Below, piece by piece: positions 46,187-59,590 of a DNA stretch of 64,000 bases; positions within the stretch are counted from its first letter, which is position 1, and every line of letters starts with the position of its first letter. The position numbers were made by a program, and so were the translations under genes. Under the pieces are notes generated by a model that saw only the letters and a program-made list of their open reading frames with translations, was not told where the DNA came from and made no database searches. Source of the stretch: Cyathus striatus (lineage: Eukaryota; Basidiomycota; Agaricomycetes; Agaricales; Nidulariaceae); NCBI GenBank assembly GCA_025738555.1, contig JAOVFP010000018.1:3100001-3164000 (forward strand). The letters run 5' to 3'.

Positions 46187-48295
46187 ATGGATCCAACGCC
46201 ATCCATCCCATCCCTCGACCTCTTCTCCCTCACAGGCCAAAACGTCCTCATCACCGGTGCAACCCGAGGTCTCTACTCTCTATCCTATCTATCCCCTTGG
46301 ATATCTTCTCCTTCTCTTCTCTCTTTTTTTTTTTTTCATCTTCATTTCCCCGCGTCCCTTTCTTCGCCCCGATATGTACAAGTATAAACTCTGATATTAC
46401 CCGACCCCAGAGGGGGACAATGTGGGCGTACTCTCCTTAGTCTCCTCGTTTTCGTTTACTCGACCGGCAATTAACCCCTGATGAGGAAAGAATATGCCGA
46501 GTCTTGCGTCTTTTCGACTCATGTTCTGGCCTGCTTCATCTCACACTCTGTTCCTTTTGACACCCTTGCGTTTCTTTTTCTACCCTTGCGTTTCTTTTCT
46601 TACCCTCATGTTCCTACCCTACCGCGTACGTTTCTAATCACCACCCACTTGCAGGAATCGGAGCAGCATGCGCACTCGCACTCGCCCAGGCTGGCGCGAA
46701 TATCTGTCTCGTCCAACGCCCCGGATCGGACAACCTCACCACCTACAACGCAATTCGCTCCCTCGGAACCATACAAGTCCAAATCGTGCACTGCAACTTG
46801 GAAGACTTGGAATCCGTAAAGACGCTATTCCCCAAAGCACTAGACGTGCTCCCAAACAAACAAGTTCACATCCTCGTGAACTGTGCTGGCATACAAAGAA
46901 GAGCACCCGCGGTGGAGTTCAAGGAACAGGACTGGGACGACGTAAGTGTTCTATGTGTTTCGTGGAGGATATTTTCGGACATAGGGACGGACTCGGGCGG
47001 ATAGCATGATGACGTTGACGCTGGGAACCGACCGTGCTACCCAAGGGCGAGGCAACACTTGTCCTTTTCACCGTCAACCGTCCTTCTTCCCCCTTTCTTT
47101 TTCCTATCTTTAAACCACTTCCCTTTCTCAAAACAAACTAACACAATGACGTTCCCCCCACCTCCTAATAGGTCCTTAATGTAAACCTCAAATCGATATT
47201 CCTCCTCTCCCAAGCAGCAGGCGCACATATGGTCCCCCTCCGCCGCGGGAAGATCATCAACTTTTGCTCACTGCTTACGTTCCAGGGCGGCATCACGGTG
47301 CCTGCGTATGCTGCTGCAAAGGGTGCCCTCGGCCAGTTGACAAAGGCGCTCAGCAATGAATGGAGCAAGGAGAACGTACAGGTGAATGGCATTTGTCCGG
47401 GGTACATTGCAACGGATATGTAGGTCCCTCCCGCTATTCTTCTGCTTTGTTGCATAGTGAGGATCGACGTTCGTTGAGACGTGTACATTGTATCCGTTTC
47501 TTAATTTGGCTAGGGCGATGTGAATGGCCCAGTTCTGATTCCTCTCCACCCACTCACAACTCCCGTTCCTTTCTTCTTTTCTTTTTCGATCCTCACACAC
47601 GCGTTTGCCCCACACAAGTAACTTTCCCCCTTCCCATTTCTTCCACGCTGAACGCGGAGCACAGTCCATCGCAGAAACGACTCCGTATGCCCTTGCCTTT
47701 CCTCATTCAGAGTCCGCGGCGTCTAATTCGATAATTCCCGTCCCTGGAGCCGTCTTGCCACTTTTCTTTCATCTTCCCAGCTCCCCACCGTTCCTTCCTT
47801 CTTCTTTCTGCTCTTGTCTTTTTTTTTTCTTACGTTCTATTTTCATTTTCCTTCCCCCTCCGTGTCTTACTTCCTTTTTCTCACTACAACATTCTTTCTA
47901 TTTTCTTTTTTAATTTTGATATCGCGATCCGCCGAGCGTTTCATACTCTTACACGTCTTTTTTCACTATTTTTTGTATTTTGATTTCGTTAACTTACGAT
48001 ACCAACTTGCAGGAACGAAAGGCTCCTTGCAGATCCGACTCGCCTGCGACAAATTTCTGAACGCATTCCGGCGGGACGGTGGGGCCAACCCGCTGATTTC
48101 GCTGGTCCGGTCGTGTTCCTCGCCAGCAAAGCAAGTCAATACGTGTGTGGAGAAATCCTTGTGGTCGATGGGGTATGTCATCTTCCATTCTGTCTACCCT
48201 TCGTTTCTTCCATTATACAACTTTTTGTTGAATCACTACTGGTATTGAGAGAAGGTGCTGACTTGCTTTCGTGATAGGGCTGGATGGGCCGATGA
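46187..48295 (+). CDS. short-chain dehydrogenase, 2-deoxy-D-gluconate 3-dehydrogenase (KduD)-like
   Basis: Five exons (46187-46268, 46655-46941, 47172-47419, 48013-48172, 48278-48295) join in phase to 264 aa, typical of classical SDRs. Motifs: TGATRGIG (NAD(P) binding), NCAG, Ser in [14 protein letters not shown] (catalytic Tyr and Lys), [10 protein letters not shown], and the C-terminal EILVVDGGWMGR typical of KduD/gluconate 5-dehydrogenase relatives. The likely role is reversible oxidation of a sugar-acid or ketose hydroxyl. Introns 1 (386 nt) and 3 (593 nt) are much longer than the ~50-nt norm here and are pyrimidine-rich. The last exon is only 18 nt. Divergent from the zinc dehydrogenase. 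Confidence 0.85.
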
Positions 48296-51200
48296 TCGTC
48301 GGAGAGGTAAATTGAAGCCGATTCACGAAGCAGCGGGGGGAGAAGTCTGTACGAATATAGGAGATGGGACTCGAAAGGAGTTATCAATGTATCATTGACA
48401 AGTGGATCGTGTATATACCCACTTCACTCAAATGATATGGACCTTGAGTTTTTCACGATTTCATTGATGAAAGATAAGTGCAGCATTGAATAGCGGTGAT
48501 CAGATACGTACTACACGCATTCACCCCCGTACGCGTAGAACAGAACATGTTTGAGGGTGGTCGCACAACGCATGGCTCTCTTCAATCCAAACTCTCATCA
48601 CCGTTCCGCGAAATCAAGTACCCGCATGCTACCGGTGCACAAAACAAGGCGGAATAGGCCATGAAATATCCTCCCGATACTGTGACATCCATGCGAAATG
48701 GAAGGTGGGGAAGAACGCACACCGGGCCTGTAGTCCGAAATCCGTTCGCATTTTCCCCCCTAGCTGAGATGCGGAGAGCACCCCCCACGGGCCACGGGCG
48801 ACGTATGGTTCCAAATCCAATCCTGGCTCACCGCTGCAATATTATAATTCCGATTTTAACCACTCGATCAAATCGAGCAAGTGACATCTGGCCATCAACT
48901 GAGTCTGTAGATCAACCCCGATCAGATCTGGGCCATAAATATCTTCTTTGGAGTCGGTAAGTGGGTAGGTTTACAGAGGGCTTGAAAATAGCTGGCGGGT
49001 TTTGGAGTTTTGTGAGGAGAGCCAAGTCAGATGAAGTAACCAGGTGGGCGTATGGTTTACAGAAGTAGATTGTTATCATTTCTCGTATGCTTCGTGAGGT
49101 TTCAATTGAGGAATAAAGAACCCATCTGGCCGTACTCTGCTGGCTTCATCCAGTCCATGATTTCATAGATACATGAGAGCAGAGTCACGATACCGGCCCG
49201 AGCTCCCCAGGAAGGATCTGGAGGTGAATAATTGGGGGTTCCATGGAGGTCCATGTACGATATCCGCGGTATGGAAACTCGGCGCCAAGGCACTCAAATG
49301 TAAGAGAGAGAAAAGAAGTAAGTGAAGAAAAGTACGGCTCGTCATAACATCATCAGGAATTCGACGGCGATAGGAAAGGTGAAGTCGGTGGTAAAGTTAC
49401 GAGAAGTACGGTCGGTGGAGTGGTAAGAATCGTTCTTGAGAACCATCGGCGACTGAGTGATGATTCCCACTTCAGACCTGTCGACGGAGTCAAGGATCAA
49501 CAGGGTTGAAAGAAACGCGTCGTATTTTCGACCATCGACAAGAATGTATCCACGCGTCGGGGATCCTGAGGAGTACCGTAACTGATGGATGGGTGATGAA
49601 ATAACGTACGCCGCACTGATCATGTCCAGGCGCTTTGGCTGGCGGGATTGACGGCCCGCTACCCCGCAACTTTGCAGGTTTCTCCGGTTAGCGGACGTCA
49701 TACTTGCAGTGGCTGGGAGTGGTCGCGCGTGATAACAAGCAACTCAATAGACTCGGAAGGGAGCGCCTGTCAAAAGATTTTATCTTTACCAAAAGCAGGG
49801 GATGCTTGGGCATTTGAGCTGGGAACAGAAAAAGAAGGAAGGTACGAGTAAACAAGAAAAGATCCTTGCGGCAGATGAATTGAGAATAGGGAAGGTACTT
49901 GCCCACCGCACAACGTATCATATTCCCAAGCCAGCCACTGGGAGAGGCGCCTAGGGGGGTAGATCGTTTACGATCCCTTGGCTAAGTTTCCTGTTAAACT
50001 CGTAGACAGTGGCGGTGGAACTGCGTCTGGAAGTAACCGGCAGTAACCTATCTCAGTCACGCGTCCACCGTGAGGGTGAGCGGTCCGACAGCAAAGCTTG
50101 TTGCTCCAAACCAGAGGGAAAAATCCATCGGAACGATTTTATATACAGGGTATGCATGATCCGTTGGTGCCAGCGTCAGGATTTACACATCTTCCTAGCG
50201 CTGGCCCGATAGTCCGAGGTAGACAAGTAAGCTGTCGAGGCTGCTGTCGGATATGGCATATCCATGAGTACTCCCGAAGCAAAAAATACTATTCGAGTGC
50301 ATCTGAGGCACCAAAAATCGCACCGTGTCGATGGGGGAACCAGGAAACAGGATAACCAGAGAATTTCTAATGTAGTCAGAGAAAATAGTTCCCCACGGTG
50401 ACACACATTTGGAGTATTGCGGACATTAAGGTGCTGCTACAATGGCCCTTGTGACTCGGATTAGACCTTACAGAACTGCGGTTCGAAGGTTTGCTTAAGA
50501 GGCCAGCCTAGAGAATAGATAACTCCCTACTGATTCGGTGGATCCAGTTATGAGCTACGTGCGTCGTCTGACAGCAGTGCTACTCGTCATCGAAGGTCGG
50601 CATGATCCGAGAAAAAAAGTCTCAGAGAGGCTGGCGTTCTGAAGGCTTTGTTGGTGCATATGAACACATGTCGCTGTTAGTAGCTTGATTTTGTCCTTGT
50701 CCTGAGCTTAGGATCAGTGAAAGATACGACAGGTGCGGAAGGAGAGCCCACGCGTATTCATTAATCCACGATTCCTTGAGCTTATTGAACAAAGGAACAC
50801 TTATTATTAGTGTCAGGTAATGGAGCCATACAACGACTGACAAGCATAGCTCATGTGAGACTGCAGCCGCGATCAAAGTCTAAAAGGCAATCCCGGGACG
50901 ATTTGGCCTGAGACCTGAGAAAGAAAACGGAAAAAGTTGACAGTGTCAAAACTGGACAGCCAAAATGAACCAAACATGTGAGCAACTGTGTTTTAAACAA
51001 TCATATGAAATAGCTTTATTTTTAAGCATGGCTACAGGTCAGATGGTGTCAGTATTTTTAACTGAAAGATAAACACGTACCGCGTTATAGAGGCGTTCCT
51101 TGACCAGTGGTTCGTAAGTTACACCGTCAAAGGCTTAAATTTATACCTTAGCAAGAGGCCTCCGAGCATACATAAGTATTCTTCTTTCCCGTAACCGTGT

Positions 51201-52424
51201 ATCTGGGTATAGTTTTCTGATTTATTCAGTGCCCCAGCCGAGTGACACGGTTCTCACTACGTGGGCCTAATTTGGGCATCACCTCACCTCTTCTAATAAT
51301 TTGGGCTATAGCAACATCTGTAGAAGTTGTCAGAAACAAAGCGAATGCAAACTCAGGTAATGAAGCCCGTGCTACACACGTACATATCTGCTTTAGCCTT
51401 GGGAAAGGAAGCTCTTGGGAAGTTCAGCCTCAATCAGACTTGAGCATTCTGATGATACGCCAATTCTTCCAAGTTCCAAGTCTCTGACCTGATAAATGGT
51501 TTATTCACTTCTCGAAAATACGAGTAGTGGCCGAATACTGGCTGTATAGCATATGCACTAATCCGCATTAGACATGACGATAACTCGTTATAGCAGGACG
51601 ATCTTGTTCCTCTTGCGAACATACGCGTATCTCCGATGCCTAGTGCTGACTTATGCGATCCGGAACTTGAAATCATGTTCGAGTTCGAGGCTGGCGCAAT
51701 CAAGGGATTAACGCCTATTAATGCTTGCCGGGGACATGTTGCTTGTGCACGCAGTGTATCTCTTGTTCTTCACAGGAAAAGATACACGCGTTTTGGGCGT
51801 GACAAGTGCGATTTAAAGACCGGCAAGCATGCAGGTGATGATAGTCTGATTCTGGGAATTGGACGCATGACCAGAATGTGCTTCGGAGCGCTGTTATTTG
51901 CCGAAGAGCTGGCGCGTCAACAAAAGCAAATAGACGAATTTACGCTCCTGGAATGGACGCGGCGACGGCCCGCTTAGGTTGATGCAGTGAAAGGGGCTTT
52001 GGCAAGCAGTTGACTGTGGACGAATGAGCGGTGTGCAGTGGACGAGGATGATGTTTGTACAGGGGACAGGAGGGGGGGAGGTGGGAGTCGAGGGCGTTTA
52101 GGTAAGGCAAAGGTAATCCAGGCTAATCCGTGGCGACACGAAATAGATTCCGGTGAGCTATTTTCGATTGTTGAATACTTGGGTTTTCAACCTAGATCCC
52201 AACTCCACGCACTATGGGCAGTTTATACAACCCATCTCTTTATCTAACAAAGCCGCAGTGCGCGCTCTTCGCTGTCTAGCACATCCCACAACAGCCCAGA
52301 ACACAGCGAGAAGTCACTTTCAAAGCCTGAAACGTAACCGTTCCTAGCTATTTTCAGATCAGGGTCAAGGTTACCAACTGTTCGTTGGCTTAGAGTCACT
52401 TTCTCTGGGGCTTTTTAAGAGGGC
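48296..52424. other. 4.1-kb interval with no firmly supported gene
   Basis: Candidate frames are 49342-49701 (-, 119 codons, MTSANRRNLQSCGVAGRQSR) and 51636-51977 (+, 113 codons, MPSADLCDPELEIMFEFEAG). Both have ordinary amino-acid composition but no recognisable domain and no clear flanking exons. They could be small or decayed genes. The rest looks non-coding. Confidence 0.4.
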
Positions 52425-54763
52425 ATGCCCACTAATATCCCCAATACCGAACAACGTTCCTGTTTCCTTAAATTTTCTCGTGCCACCCTCCTCTCTCTTT
52501 GTTTTCTCCTCGCTGCAGTCATGACCATCGTCCTGACCCCCTACTGGTCTAATGGTGTTCAGAGGCTCAAAATGGTTCCTCAACGTATGAACTTAAGCTT
52601 ACTTGCTCCTCGTTATCCATTACCAACGCATCGTTTCTTAGCACCTCAGAAACCAAAACCTGGCTTACTGCCCCCGGCTTTCAATGATTCCATTCACGTC
52701 AACCGTTCTCTGGCTCAGTTGCGTTCCAAGGACAAGGGCATTGAGAAGTACATCTACTTGTCCGCACTGAAGGAGCAAGATCCGGTCCTGTTCTACAAAA
52801 TATGTCTGGAAAACATGCCGGAAATTACACCCATCATTTATACACCAACTGTTGGCGATGCGTGTGTACAATACTCCCACATCTATCGACGCCCGGAAGG
52901 ACTTGTCGGTATCATTCATCCGTTCCGGTTGCAAGCAACTAACGTGATTTTCATGTAGTTCGTGTCAATCAAGGATAAGGGAAATATTAGAAGTGGTACG
53001 TTAATTAGTGTTGTCGTCACGCGCTTGTTAGCTGACCCATGGTTTCTAACAGTTCTCAGAAATTGGCCGAAGATGGACGACGCTCGAATCAGCGTTGTAA
53101 CAGATGGTAAGTTCATATAATAGTTATGCTGAATGTTTAGGTAACACGATATTCTTCAGGCTCTCGTATTCTTGGTCTAGGAGACCTTGGCGTCAATGGC
53201 ATGCCTATTTCCATCGGAAAACTTTCTCTTTACATTGCTGGTGCTGGGTAAGTCACATTGCAATCTCCTCGACAGTATGATAACATATGATACCAGGATT
53301 CGACCAGAGTCTACGATCCCCATATGCCTTGACCTCGGGACCAACAACGAGCAGTTCTTGGAGGACCCCCTATATCTTGGAATGCGCGAGAAGCGTGTAC
53401 CCGACAAGGAGATGGAAGAGTTTATGGATGAATTCATGCACGAGATGACGATGGCATTCCCCAAGCTCATGATCCAATTCGAGGTAAACGATCATCCATG
53501 CCTCATCCTCCTAAACTCACTAACCATTTCACATAGGACTTCTCAACAGACAATGCTTTCAAGTACTTAGAGCGGTACCGCAACAAGTATCCCGTGTTCA
53601 ATGACGACATTCAAGGCACCGGTGCCGTCGTTTTGAGTGGCTTCCTCAATGCCGCCAAACTCTCATCTGAGGCATCTGGTCGACCCTTATCGGACCACCG
53701 CATCCTGTTCTTCGGAGCGGGGTCGGCCGGTGTCGGGGTGGCCATGCAGCTGATGAGCTTCTTTACTTTGCAAGGTCTGTCAGAGGAAGAAGCTCGCCGG
53801 CGGATCTGGCTCGTGGATTCTCAGGGGCTTGTGTACGACAGCCGTGGGCGTCTTGCAGAACATAAGAAATGTGCGTGCGCTCTCGTGCTATCTCCTCGCA
53901 GTTTGTTTGTTAACATGAGTGCAAAATAGATTTCTCTCGCGATGATTATAGCGGACCTCCTATGACCAACCTCCTGGATATTCTTGACTATGTTCAGCCG
54001 ACGGCACTTCTCGGACTGTCAACCATCACTGTACGTTACCTGCGTTAGTGCTGGTCATCTGTTCGTGTTGATTATGCGTTTTCCTTAGGATGCCTTTACA
54101 CCCGAGGTTATTCAAACTATGGCTGCTATCAACCCACGTCCTATCATCTTCCCCCTCTCCAATCCCGTCAGGCTATCGGAGTGCTCGTTTGCCGATGCCG
54201 TTGAGCATACCAATGGTCAGGTTCTTTTCGCGTCCGGCTCTCCGTTCCCAGAGCAAACATACGGTGACAAAACGCTCTACCCTGGACAAGGGAATAACAT
54301 GTACATTTTCCCTGGTATGTGGCCAGCTTCCTATCTCGAGCAGCGGAAGTATCTCATGAACTACTAGGGTTGGGTCTCGGTGCGATTTTAGCACGCGTTA
54401 CTCAAGTTACGGATAGCATGGTCGAAGCATCGTCACTAGGATTGGCGGATTCTTTGACTGCTGAAGAGCGCTCATTTGGGCTTCTATATCCCCGTATTGA
54501 AAGAAGTTTGTGATATTCCTTTCGATTCCCTGCGATGATGCTGAGATGGTATTTATAGTCAGGGAAATCAGTGCGCATATTGCGAAGGAAGTTATTCGAG
54601 CGGCACAAAAAGCGGTACGTCGATCCTGTTGGATTATCACCTATTATTATCTGCATGTCCTTACCATGCCGATCAGGGTATTGACCGCTCAACGGATCTT
54701 AGGAGTATGTCCGATGTGGAGATGCTGAAGTTTATCAATAACAAGATGTGGAATCCTCTGTAA
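52425..54763 (+). CDS. NAD-dependent malic enzyme, probably mitochondrial
   Basis: About eleven exons, all joinable with GT-AG introns. Conserved segments in order: [53 protein letters not shown], the metal-site region [11 protein letters not shown], Rossmann [44 protein letters not shown], and a C-terminal [10 protein letters not shown]. The family decarboxylates L-malate to pyruvate with NAD and a divalent metal. The first exon is open from ATG 52425 (to 52904, 160 codons). An alternative ATG at 52521 gives MTIVLTPYW. The Arg/Leu-rich, acid-poor start fits a mitochondrial presequence, so either start is possible. Predicted size is near 600 aa, normal for the family. No disruption seen. Confidence 0.9.
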
Positions 54764-55269
54764 ATCTGTTTTGTTGTCACGCTCGCTTTTTCTTTGCTTT
54801 CAGGTTATCTATTTCATAGCATTATAATACATAATAGCTTCGCGCTAGACTTAGACTATTTCATTGCTATAGCGTAAAATGTGATGAATATGTTTTTGGT
54901 TTTGTAACAGGAATAATTCTACATAAAGTCTAATCATGACAGTAACGATACAGTTAGTTGTGCGGCAAAGTGCATGGCGCAGTGGCCCCAGCCTGCAGTA
55001 GGCAATATCTTATAGGTTAATAACTAATGCAAAGTCCGAAGCCCAATGAACGAAACGGAGTACTCGAAAATTGTCGTTGGTCCCCTCTATGGCAGGAGTG
55101 CTTTAGGAGGTAGTGGCGGAGGAGACGACGCAGTTTGTGTGATGTATGAAACTCGGCCATCACTGCGGAAATCGCTTCTGCCGTCACTCCTGGTGTAACA
55201 CAGACTTGGATTTGCTTGTAATATTGATTCAGTCGACGTCCAAGAGGTGAACATAGTATCTACATTGTA
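54764..55269. other. intergenic between convergent genes
   Basis: Non-coding 3' flanks of the malic enzyme (+) and membrane protein (-) genes. Nothing else recognised. Confidence 0.5.
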
Positions 55270-56329
55270 TTAGCAGGAATAAATATCTGGTAACGATTCT
55301 CGCTCACTTCTATTAGAGTCCACAGTTCTGCTTCTTCTCCTGGCCTCTCGTCGTCGACGTATTAGGAAAAAAACAGCAGAGAAAATGATAATGATAAGCG
55401 CAGTCCCAATAATTGCAGCGGCCACCTTCAAACCAACATGAGCCCCCGAAGACGAGCGTGCTGATTTCTGACTAGAGGGAGACGTATAATGCGCAGAAAC
55501 ATCAGCTGAGCCAATTGCCGTATCGGTTGTCGTTGCTGTACCGGTGCTCATGGTCGTGGAGGCCTCACTGGAATCAGTGGTAACAAAGAAAGACTCCAGA
55601 GTAAAAGGAGCATCTGTCTTCACAATAGTAATGTTGATAATGTGCTCGTAGTACCCAGATAACTGATCGGCTGCGAACAGAGGCTGGTTGGATATCGGTT
55701 TCTCTGCCGTCGGCGCCGCCGTTTCAACAGGAGGATTTGAATCAACTACGAACACAGCGGTGGGAGGCACCACGGTGTCGTTGCTCGCAGGTACTGTGCC
55801 AAATACAACAATACTAGTCCCTAATGGTTCTGTCTGTTTACGTTTGTACTGAGTGAAAATATGAATGACACGCACCGTTGAACTTCAAATGCACGCTAGC
55901 GCCTCTAGTTGTTGTACTATGCGTGGTCACAAATTTGTTTCCTTTCAGGGTCCAAGGTCCAGTATACATCACTCGGGGATCATTGTTCTGAATAAAGGAA
56001 AATGGAGGAGCGTTAGCAGGACCAGAAGGTGTGGGAAATTTGGAGTTATTAGGAGAATTAATGTTAGCGGTCAAGTTTGCATTATTAGTGTCGAACTGAG
56101 AATGTTGTGGATGGTTGGACCTATTCGAAGAGGCTGGCGGCCGTCTAGTATCATCTTTTGAAAATGCGGATGAGGATTCCCTTCGTTGCATCGGTGAATG
56201 GGTGGAGTGCACTTCGTGAACGAACGGGGTACCATCAAGCGACCTCTCGTCTTGCTTGGAAGTTATTTGAGAAGTCGTAGGTAGTGGTACACCGAAATAC
56301 TAACCTCTACGGGATGGTTGAGGATCCAT
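55270..56329 (-). CDS. single-pass membrane protein with Ser/Thr-rich ectodomain
   Basis: Three exons (56329-56305, 56250-55876, 55829-55270) join in phase to 319 aa. Residues 1-90 are Asn/Ser/Pro-rich. About 95-135 (YTGPWTLKGNKFVTTHST, then VHLKFNGEPLGTSIVVFGTV) resembles the small galactose-binding-like beta fold often found in Agaricomycete membrane proteins. A Ser/Thr-rich stem follows, then one transmembrane helix (AAAIIGTALIIIIFSAVFFL) and a basic tail (RRRREARRRSRTVDSN). No N-terminal signal peptide is evident with this start, so an additional upstream exon is possible. The ligand and role are unknown; this layout suggests a cell-surface sensor or adhesion protein. Confidence 0.7.
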
Positions 56330-57444
56330 TTCAACACCAAGAAGTGAAGGAAAAGAGTGAATAAAAGACGCTCAACCTATACGTTAAGACGTAAGTGTGT
56401 TGGAGACAATTCAGAAGAGTGTGACTTACGTCGAGTCCTAAGGTAGAGGAACGGGGGTAGTAGTTGCGAAGGATTGGACCATCTAATTTATATTAGTGAA
56501 GAGTACCCATGGAGGCTTGTCCAAGACCAAGTGATGCACTCGGGGGTACCGGTGTGAGCAATTCAATCCCCTCGATTCGCAGACGACCATCATGTGAACA
56601 TGTACCGTAGGCGGCTGTAATCGATGACAAATGTTATAGATACCTAGTGATATGTTTAGAACGCAGGATGATCGTATAATACTAATAGTTATAGTTCTTG
56701 AAGGTGCTTCAGCTTAGACTACAGATAGTAGTTTGAGTTGTTCGCAATACGAGAAATAGAGCTTACCTAAAATACATACTAGTTACCATGACATTGGAGT
56801 GATTCTCGTGAGGAATCTTGTGTGCCTAGGTACCGTGAATTTTACTACCTGAGAATGGTTGGTACAGAGGCCGATAGTAACCTTCTGGTTGATAAGGGAC
56901 CTGAGGCTCTAGCACAATAAGGATAAATAGCAAAGATGCGTAAGTATTGTCTTCAAGGATTTTCACAAACTAAGATATCCATGTTGGATGTAAGCCATAA
57001 CACATCGGTTCAGTATCATTGACGACTCCTTTGTAAACATAGAGTTCAGAGTCGTTTAAGGCCTCGGGTCGGCTACGGTGGGTAAGACATCACATGAGTT
57101 ACTGTTGACAGCATTAGCAACGAGATAACCATCTCAGTTGAATCTCACCTGTCAGAACCAACGGTATGTTCCAGGGTAAGCAACGTTGTTATCCATAAAT
57201 CCCAAGTTCACTAAGAAATCACAGACAGTGCATCATATTGTCAACACTAGATATACAATATAACGCTGCTTGTTGGGAAAATATACCGGGCATTGACTGT
57301 CATTTGTCACTTACAGAAACCCATGAAGGATATATCATACTCGTTTTTGCCATAGCTATTTCCAATTCGATGGTTGAATGCCCTGGTGCATATTGCTTAA
57401 GAAGTAACGCGACGTCATGTGAATTCGGGGATGAATTTTAATTT
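56330..57444. other. intergenic
   Basis: Probable promoter of the membrane protein, then unassigned DNA. A 67-codon plus frame at 57238-57441 is not supported. Confidence 0.4.
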
Positions 57445-58747
57445 TTACTGAACACAGGGAGACGCCACTAACAATGCAAGAGTATTACGACGCGGGTCAG
57501 GTGTTGCTTCTTTCTGATGAACGGGTGAATAAGCAAACCGAAAACAAAAGGAAAAGACGATAAAAGTAATGCTTACCCACTGCAGAAGTTCCCCTTTGCA
57601 GTGCAGTAGATGGGATCGCAAAAAGCTCTGTGATACATCATTCCTACAATCCATTTGCCGCAGGTATTCAAAAGAGACAAGATTCACTCAACTTGTGTTT
57701 CGCAGTGACCTGGGAACTGCTTGATTAGTTCTAAAAGCTTAGAGTCATAGACCCTTCAGAATAACTGACGCTCATGGAAGTTCATCATTCATTGAAAAGA
57801 GCCCCGAATAAACCACTCTGGAAAGTTATCCGTAAAGCTCAAGCTATAATCAGTTCACAAGTCCGATATCACCAGAGCTGAGATCCACCTTCACACCAAA
57901 AAATGTTTCTTAGATCAGGTGATAGATAAAGCTCGGTAGGTCTGGCCGTTAGATCAAGTGGCGACTTCGCCACCACCTCACGAGATACCCCAACAGTCGC
58001 ACCAGGTTGATCAGTGATAACATGGAAGCCAGAGAGACTGCCTCCTCGAATCGCGGGGGTTTTCGACTGGGAACCGAGTTCTGCGAGTGTTGCTTCGATC
58101 GATTTTCGTGTATGTCTTGTCAACAGATCAAGATGCCCGGAAATAAGGATCGGGATTCTCAGTAACATACCAGGTTATCATGCACCAAAGCACAGACAAA
58201 CCTATGTCGTCACCGTTTCCACTGAACGAAGCTATACCTGACCGAAATTCGGAAAATGCTTCAACGGTCCGCAATATACTTGCACCCAAAAATTGGTTTC
58301 TTGCATCTTATGGTTTACCATGATGGGCTCTATGGACAAAAGCCTCGTATATAGCAGCCATACTGTGCCTTAATGAATAATCAGCACTACGCGAGATATA
58401 AGGCGGTGTAACTCACGTTTGACGATGTTCCCCCGGAGACATGATAAGGTATATGGAAGCGATTGCTCGCGGAAAGAACGGCCTCCAAAAATCTCAAGAA
58501 ATGGATCGAGCCACTGTCGGGGATGGTCAATCTCATGACGGATTATCCTAGTTCTGCGGCAGTAATAAACGGACTCCTGTAACAAATGAACTGTACTTTC
58601 GGTGTCCCCATTAATCCAAGTACCGCAGCGACCAAATACAGATATTACGCACCTACTTGAACAGAGCCTTGCAGTGATGATGCGCACCTTATCCATGGGC
58701 TGGGCGGCGTAGCAATCAGTATGAATAAAAATAGCATTCAGCACCAA
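57445..58747 (-). CDS. possible spliced gene, unidentified
   Basis: Three minus-strand segments look protein-like: 58747-58432 (WLDPFLEIFGGRSFREQSLP, ending at a good donor GTGAGT), about 58168-57869 (ATLAELGSQSKTPAIRGGSL) and about 57687-57590 (FEYLRQMDCRNDVSQSFLRS). They could be exons of one gene, but I could not join them with certainty and recognise no domain. A decayed gene is equally possible. Confidence 0.25.
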
Positions 58748-59590
58748 CTGTTGCTACATATCCATATGCATGTTCTCAGATGATGCCTCTAATACGCCCG
58801 ACCGCTCTGTTTATTAACTTATTTCAGAGGGCCCGCTTTCTCAGTTCTCCGATCGAATCCAGAACAAAACTTGTTTCTAAGCTTTAAGTCCTTGCTTCGA
58901 TCCACAGCACCCATTGTATACTGAAGGTATATTCTACACTTTAGATAATTCAGACACTGAAAACATATCTTGGTGTCTCGTTGTTAAAGCGTATCATCGT
59001 AGAAAAAAGCGTGGACATACCGGCGATAGACTCAGAAGAGCTTTTACCGAAAGCAGGGTGGCATCGGGGAAGAAGCAAGAAACTGACGCAGTACTGTTAG
59101 TCCAAGCTTAAACTAAAAATAAGTTTTGTGGTATGGTGCTATAGTTAGTAGATATTTGTTGACCTTCGGGCACGTAGATCCTCCAGTTAAAGAAGCAGAT
59201 AAGATGGTTAGCAACAAGTCCCGCACTACATCCCCGTCTTCTCCTATCTCTGGCCTACTATCATCCTCTGCATATATATTACTTAGGATCCGTACAAATC
59301 TTGATGTAGTACTGAATACCCTCCGTATATCAGCAGAGAGCATGAGGAATAAATAAATCAGTGGGTGGAGTGGTCCAGTATCTAGCCTTCTGATATATCT
59401 TTCAACTTGAAGGGAGTGTGTTGGCGTGTGCTTCAGATAAAGCATCCGTGCCTGAAGAATCCACATCAATAACACCTGGAAACAATCTTGATACCAGACC
59501 CGCTGACTGATAACTCCCGCCGACACATCGGAAGCTGAACGTACATTCAATACAGTATTGTACATGGGCTGTGTTTTGTAGGCTTCAACT
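58748..59590. other. downstream region of RPC31, one open frame
   Basis: A minus-strand frame continues about 150 codons past the RPC31 stop region to 59113 (MYNTVLNVRSASDVSAGVIS, then LEVERYIRR-like and leucine-rich text). It has no known domain and may be 3' UTR. Otherwise nothing is seen. Confidence 0.35.
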
